From: Acidovorax sp. CF316
GTDB lineage: Bacteria > Pseudomonadota > Gammaproteobacteria > Burkholderiales > Burkholderiaceae_C
Assembly: GCF_000276605.1 (NCBI RefSeq)
Contig: NZ_AKJX01000198.1
Location: 1 to 62,253, forward strand
Direction: 5' to 3'
DNA length: 62,253 nucleotides
In this document: positions 60,274 to 62,253 of the stretch, one piece after another
Layout of the letters: every line of letters begins with the position of its first letter
How positions within the stretch are numbered: position 1 is the stretch's first letter
The notes under the pieces: generated by a model
What the model saw: the letters and a program-made list of their open reading frames with translations, nothing else
What the model was told of the DNA's origin: nothing
Database searches by the model: none
Made by a program: the position numbers and the translations under genes

Positions 60274-62034
60274 TCACGCCGCGAGCGCCACCTGCGCGGA
60301 CCGCCGCACCGCGCGCACGAACTCCGGCAAAAAGGTGCGCCGCGCCCCGTTCGGGAACTCCACCGTCACCCCATGCGCATTGGCCTCGACCACCTGGCCG
60401 GTGCCATAGCGCTTGGCGCGCACGGCGTCGCCGCCGGTGAAGGCCGGCTTGGCGCTCGTCGGCTGCGTGCGCACCTCGATGGGCTGCTCTGGCGTGGCCA
60501 CGGCCGGCGCCAGGCGCGACAGCGCGGCAATGCGCAGGCAGTTGTCGCAGCGGCCACAACCATCGGCGGCAGCAGACTCGTCGCCCAGTGCCGACAGCAC
60601 CGCCTGCCAACGGCAACGGCCGCTCTGGGAGTAGGCCACCATGGCCTCCAGCGTCGCGCTGTCCTGCTCGCGGCGGCTGCGGTAGCTGGCCAGCAGGGGT
60701 TCCAGCGCCGCATCGTCCAGTTCGCGGGCCAGGGTGAAACGGCCGGCCCGGTCGCGCCGCACCACCTTGTGGCTGCGCAGCAGGCTCAGCGCCACCAGGG
60801 CCTTGGCCCGGGGGCTCGACACGGCGTCGACCATTGCATCGGCCGTCCAGCCCCCTTCGGGTGCCGTGTGCAGCAGTGCGGCATGCACGGCCTGCAGGTC
60901 ATCCAGCGTGGGATATCGGCCCGAGGCGAAGAACTGCTGCAGCGCGCGATCCTGTCGCACATAGAGCAGCGTGCACTGCGAGTCGTTACCGTCGCGCCCT
61001 GCGCGACCGGCCTCCTGGTAGTAGGCGTCCACGCTGGCGGGCATCTGGTAGTGCAGCACGAAGCGGATGTCCGGCTTGTCGATGCCCAGGCCGAAGGCGT
61101 TGGTTGCCACCATCACGCGCACCCTGCCGTCCATGAAGTCGTCCTGCGCCTGCGTGCGCTGCGCAGCGGGCAGGCGTCCGTGGTACAGGCCGACGCTTTC
61201 GCCAGCGGCGGCCAGTTTGGCGTGCAGCTCCTGCGCATTCTTGACCGTGGCGGTGTAGACGATGGCCGGGCCCTGGCTGGCCGCCACCAGTTGCAGCGCA
61301 CGCGGCAGCCGGTCGGCAGCGCGGCCCAGTTGCTCCACCGCCAGCTGCAGGTTGGGCCGGTAGGCGCCGGTCTGCACCACGTTGGCCGCGGCAATGCCGA
61401 ACTGGGACACGATCTCCTTCATCACCGCCGGCTTGGCCGTGGCCGTGAGCGCCAGAACCGTGGGCCGCCCCAGCGCGCGCACGGCCGGCGCGATCTCCAG
61501 GAAGGCGGGCCGAAAGTCGTGGCCCCACTGGGCGATGCAGTGCGCCTCGTCCACCACCAGCAGGCTCACCGTGTGCCGGGCCAGCGCGGCTATCAGCGCC
61601 GGGTCGGCCATCTGCTCGGGCGTGGTCAGCACGATGCGCGCGCTGCCGCTCTCGATGGCCTGGCGCGCCGCGGCCAGCTCATCGCTGCCGACGGCGCTGT
61701 TGACTTGCACCACGGCCACGCCCAAGGCGCGCAAGGCGTCGCACTGGTCCTTCATCAGTGCGACCAGGGGCGACACCACGACGGTGGTGCCCGGCAGCAG
61801 CAGGGCCGGCAACTGGTAGCACAGCGACTTGCCCGCGCCGGTGGGCATCACCGCCAGCGTGCAGGCACCCTGCAGCACGCGCTGCACCACGTCCAGCTGG
61901 CCTGGACGCAGGCGCTTGAGGCCGAAGACCTTGCGCAGGGTTTTCTGGATGGCGTCGGGGCTGGCGATAGCGATGGATGGAGGGGCCGAGGGGGGCTGGG
62001 CGGTCTTGCGGCTGGTGGTGGTGTGGGTGCTCAT
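60274..62034 (-). CDS. recQ: ATP-dependent DNA helicase RecQ-like (586 aa)
   Basis: RecQ helicases unwind forks, recombination joints and G-quadruplexes in the 3'-5' direction. Walker A is MPTGAGKS (63-70), followed by the DEAH box ([20 protein letters not shown]), motif VI-like [10 protein letters not shown] and a zinc site (CRWQ and CGRCDNC). The C-terminal HRDC domain is absent and replaced by a short beta-rich tail ([20 protein letters not shown]), giving a shorter protein than E. coli RecQ. The ATG is chosen by homology over a longer frame that ends at 62094. A tandem G-rich repeat lies 150 bases upstream. Confidence 0.93.
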   Translation of the reverse strand: MSTHTTTSRKTAQPPSAPPSIAIASPDAIQKTLRKVFGLKRLRPGQLDVVQRVLQGACTLAVMPTGAGKSLCYQLPALLLPGTTVVVSPLVALMKDQCDALRALGVAVVQVNSAVGSDELAAARQAIESGSARIVLTTPEQMADPALIAALARHTVSLLVVDEAHCIAQWGHDFRPAFLEIAPAVRALGRPTVLALTATAKPAVMKEIVSQFGIAAANVVQTGAYRPNLQLAVEQLGRAADRLPRALQLVAASQGPAIVYTATVKNAQELHAKLAAAGESVGLYHGRLPAAQRTQAQDDFMDGRVRVMVATNAFGLGIDKPDIRFVLHYQMPASVDAYYQEAGRAGRDGNDSQCTLLYVRQDRALQQFFASGRYPTLDDLQAVHAALLHTAPEGGWTADAMVDAVSSPRAKALVALSLLRSHKVVRRDRAGRFTLARELDDAALEPLLASYRSRREQDSATLEAMVAYSQSGRCRWQAVLSALGDESAAADGCGRCDNCLRIAALSRLAPAVATPEQPIEVRTQPTSAKPAFTGGDAVRAKRYGTGQVVEANAHGVTVEFPNGARRTFLPEFVRAVRRSAQVALAA

Positions 62035-62186
62035 GTCGGGCCTGCGCTGGCGGTTGTGGTGCTCCGGGTGATGAGGCCAATTGTGGGAAGGCACGACCCG
62101 CGCCCTGCGCCGGAATGCCGCGCACGAGCGTGTAAGACAGCATGCGCTGTTCGAGCGCTGCGAATGTGGGGGTTGATGGTTGATGA

Positions 62187-62253
62187 TTGGGAGTTGGGAG
62201 TTGGGAGTTGGGAGTTGGGAGTTGGGAGTTGGGAGTTGGGAGTTGGGAGTTGG
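62187..62253. repeat. TTGGGAG heptamer tandem repeat, cut by the window end
   Basis: About nine and a half perfect copies of TTGGGAG fill 67 bases to the last base of the window. Four or more GGG runs with AGTT spacers meet the standard G-quadruplex pattern on the plus strand. It lies upstream of recQ (plus strand is the non-template strand for rightward transcription). Such pure tracts mutate by slippage. Its full length is unknown. Confidence 0.9.

Noticed and set aside
62187..62253. CRISPR array
   Set aside because: Repeats are seven bases and contiguous, without spacers.

Overview
The window is GC-rich DNA of a betaproteobacterium, most probably a Comamonadaceae member of the Acidovorax type. 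The assignment rests on gene content: PhaR and 3-hydroxybutyrate dehydrogenase (polyhydroxybutyrate metabolism), two tripartite-tricarboxylate (TctC/Bug) binding proteins, a Burkholderiales-type trimeric porin, a monofunctional RelA and many short conserved hypotheticals. Taxonomy is inferred, not searched.

Layout. 1-9.2 kb: a YhgE/Pip-type membrane protein beside a MerR regulator fused to a P-loop domain, small secreted proteins, rimO, phaR. 9.4-15.5 kb: signalling block with a Cache/PAS/GGDEF diguanylate cyclase, a glutaminase, a PAS-GAF hybrid histidine kinase and a receiver-only protein whose near twin lies 43 kb away. 15.7-20.4 kb: a run of short uncharacterised genes, most with clear Shine-Dalgarno sites. 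20.5-27.9 kb: a catabolic block (TctC-type binding protein, amidohydrolase, NifU-like protein, fumarylacetoacetate-hydrolase-family enzyme, SnoaL-like lipoprotein, porin, MFS exporter) diverging from a MarR regulator over two matching operator-like sites.

29.9-36.0 kb holds the most interesting system. A TPP riboswitch, followed by a hairpin that would hide the ribosome binding site, heads a tight six-gene operon: a LuxE-like carboxylate-activating enzyme, a LuxC-like acyl reductase, a three-gene ABC importer with an NMT1/ThiY-like binding protein, and a short-chain dehydrogenase. There is no luciferase. The arrangement suggests thiamine-controlled uptake of a carboxylic acid and its stepwise reduction (acid to aldehyde to alcohol), possibly a salvage route for an oxidised thiamine fragment.

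36-43.4 kb: metallophosphoesterase, repeat-bearing lipoprotein, zinc-ribbon membrane protein and a LysR / NTF2-like / SDR cassette. 43.5-46.6 kb is an accessory patch: a broken SRAP (YedK-like) gene, an AT-richer PIN-domain toxin-like gene overlapping an unusually large partner, a secreted protein and tRNA-Val(GAC). 46.7-50.2 kb is a GntR-controlled catabolic cluster (RraA-type aldolase, TctC-type binding protein, NAD(P)-dependent dehydrogenase). 50.2-50.6 kb is a repeat with inverted ends. 50.6-62.2 kb: relA overlapping an alpha/beta hydrolase gene, 3-hydroxybutyrate dehydrogenase, a 1070-residue uncharacterised protein, the second receiver-only gene, a transglutaminase and recQ. The window closes inside a TTGGGAG tandem repeat able to form G-quadruplexes.
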